Positions 28,241 through 28,976 of a stretch of DNA of 28,976 bases are shown one piece after another (position 1 is the stretch's first letter; every line of letters starts with the position of its first letter). Below the pieces are notes generated by a model, which made no database searches, was not told the DNA's origin, and was given only the letters and a program-made list of their open reading frames with translations. This DNA comes from a virus, in the IMG/VR virus record IMGVR_UViG_3300046463_000103, positions 1 to 28,976 of that record, one strand, 5' to 3'. Both the position numbers and the translations under genes were made by a program.

Positions 28241-28269
28241 ATTATCTCACAACGCACCGCGTATGTCAA
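28241..28269 (-). promoter_or_regulatory. Near-consensus leftward promoter
   Basis: On the - strand a perfect TTGACA (28269-28264), exactly 17 bp, and GATAAT (28246-28241, five of six). The -35 overlaps the stop codon of the 26-residue peptide gene. Start expected near 28234. Confidence 0.8.
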
Positions 28270-28346
28270 CTCAACCACCATAGCAGAAGCGCCAGGAGAC
28301 TCCACACGGGGATGGCGAACAGGATACCGAAGGCGATCCCTCGCAT
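28266..28346 (-). CDS. 26-residue membrane peptide
   Basis: A very small leftward reading frame starting 4 bp after the previous stop. The product is MRGIAFGILFAIPVWSLLAL followed by LLWWLS: one hydrophobic helix with an Arg at the N-terminus. Such peptides in phages may be membrane-active or anti-host factors, but no family is recognised and no strong ribosome binding site is visible. Coupling to the upstream gene is the main support. Confidence 0.35.
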   Translation of the reverse strand: MRGIAFGILFAIPVWSLLALLLWWLS

Positions 28347-28350
28347 TGGT

Positions 28351-28650
28351 TCACAGTTTTTCATTTGCCGCATCCAGTATCGGCGGAACAGGCGGCGGCA
28401 GTTGATGATCCATCAGCGGGAAGTTACTTCCGAGCCACGCGATCCGCAACTGCTCGACGGCGGAACACATGACCCAGAGGTCGAGGCCAACTCCCGGCCC
28501 GCCGTAGTGGTTCACGGCATCCGCGTAGGAGACATCCAGTGGCGGGGAGTTCTTCATCCAATGCCGCTGGCCATGGTCCGCGATCAGAACCCGTTCAATC
28601 GCTTTCGCCAGGGCGTACAACCGTTCCGGCATGTTGTTGGGATCGGCCAT
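28351..28650 (-). CDS. Hypothetical phage protein (99 residues)
   Basis: A soluble helical protein. ATG at 28650 is preferred over the adjacent ATG at 28653 because AGGAGG then has 5-bp spacing; the ATG also overlaps the stop of the methyltransferase-like gene (TGATG). The sequence MADPNNMPERLYALAKAIER, ADAVNHYGGPGVGLDLWVMC and EQLRIAWLGSNF shows two or three helices and no clear active site. The N-terminal helix and size resemble small accessory proteins in phage replication regions. The palindrome at 28419 encodes GSNF (read leftward). Confidence 0.65.
   Translation of the reverse strand: MADPNNMPERLYALAKAIERVLIADHGQRHWMKNSPPLDVSYADAVNHYGGPGVGLDLWVMCSAVEQLRIAWLGSNFPLMDHQLPPPVPPILDAANEKL
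28419..28431. repeat. Dispersed palindrome, perfect
   Basis: GGAAGTTACTTCC in the leftward 99-residue gene; read as GSNF. Confidence 0.95.
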
Positions 28651-28976
28651 CATTTCCTCCTGAAGATGCACATGACGCGGAAGCGGTGATTAGTTGACTT
28701 GACGATCCCGACGCAGCCCGCGAGATCGAAGGTATCCTTGCGCCACATCGGTAAGACCTGATCGAGCCATACGACATGCGCTCCGGCGGGCAACCGGGCC
28801 AGTGCCCTCATCACTACGTTTCGTTTGATCGTCGAGGTCATGTAGTGATCCGCGTCCTCTTGCGAGTAAGGTGGATCAGCCAGTACCAAATCGTAGTCTT
28901 CCAGCGGCACACGCTCCAGGGTTTGCGCGTCGTCCACGTAGGTCGGGTTGAGATCGTCGTTGATGTCCACCGTGTC
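28650..28976 (-). CDS. Putative DNA methyltransferase-like protein (5' partial)
   Basis: The frame is open to the right edge, so the N-terminus lies outside the window; the GTG at 28970 is probably internal. About 108 visible residues contain YDLVLADPPYSQEDADHY, which includes the DPPY motif of amino-methyltransferases acting on DNA (motif IV), followed by helices and strands (ARLPAGAHVVWLDQVLPMW) and a C-terminal strand (HRFRVMCIFRRK). The SAM-binding motif I is not visible and may be beyond the edge. Family members in phages modify adenine or cytosine, but the target cannot be read from this piece. It is the first gene visible in the leftward cluster. Confidence 0.65.
   Translation of the reverse strand, partial: DTVDINDDLNPTYVDDAQTLERVPLEDYDLVLADPPYSQEDADHYMTSTIKRNVVMRALARLPAGAHVVWLDQVLPMWRKDTFDLAGCVGIVKSTNHRFRVMCIFRRK

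Noticed and set aside
1102-28431. CRISPR array
   Set aside because: The repeats are too short, lie about 1 kb apart and sit inside coding genes; there are no regular spacers.
1102-28431. Mobile insertion elements (MITE-like) as source of the palindromes
   Set aside because: Only 13 bp is conserved at each site, with no flanking homology or target duplication visible.

Overview
The window is a contiguous piece of a GC-rich tailed-phage (or prophage) genome with a lambda-like siphovirus structural module. Capsid, head-completion, gpZ-, gpU-, gpV- and gpG/GT-like genes, a very long tape measure gene and tail-tip genes follow one another in lambda order on the + strand with short overlaps (GTGA, ATGA, TGATG, TAATG). 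Two proteins with PEP-CTERM sorting tails, the GC-rich codon use and the style of the small accessory proteins suggest an alphaproteobacterial host. The host assignment is inference.

Layout: 1-890 major capsid protein (5' end missing); 902-2788 head-tail joining and tail completion; 2819-4463 tail tube and tail chaperones, the latter with a probable -1 ribosomal frameshift; 4453-10284 tape measure protein of 1943 residues with an embedded lytic transglycosylase-like domain; 10289-17226 tail tip, including a gpL-like protein with putative Fe-S ligands and a gpJ-like hub ending in glycine-rich repeats; 17242-23216 fibre or decoration proteins, two of them tandem paralogues; 23220-24032 small genes, possibly lysis-related; 24083-24195 a promoter, short RNA and terminator; 24420-25834 a two-gene PEP-CTERM operon ending in a strong terminator. 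From 25891 to 28976 all genes are on the - strand: part of a methyltransferase-like gene, small proteins, a beta-helix protein and a proline-rich protein. They converge on the same terminator.

The most striking feature is not a gene. A 13-bp palindrome, GGAAGTWACTTCC (11-bp core GAAGTWACTTC), occurs with an intact core 21 times across the window, with at least five more single-mismatch copies, roughly one per 1.1 kb. It lies inside genes in all tolerated reading frames, on genes of both strands, at start and stop codons, and between genes. In two places it sits between the -35 and -10 elements of a predicted promoter, as an operator would. The set looks like a genome-wide array of binding sites for a dimeric phage protein: a repressor with operator/stoperator sites, or a matS/parS-like genome-organising system. 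The binding protein is not recognisable in this window.
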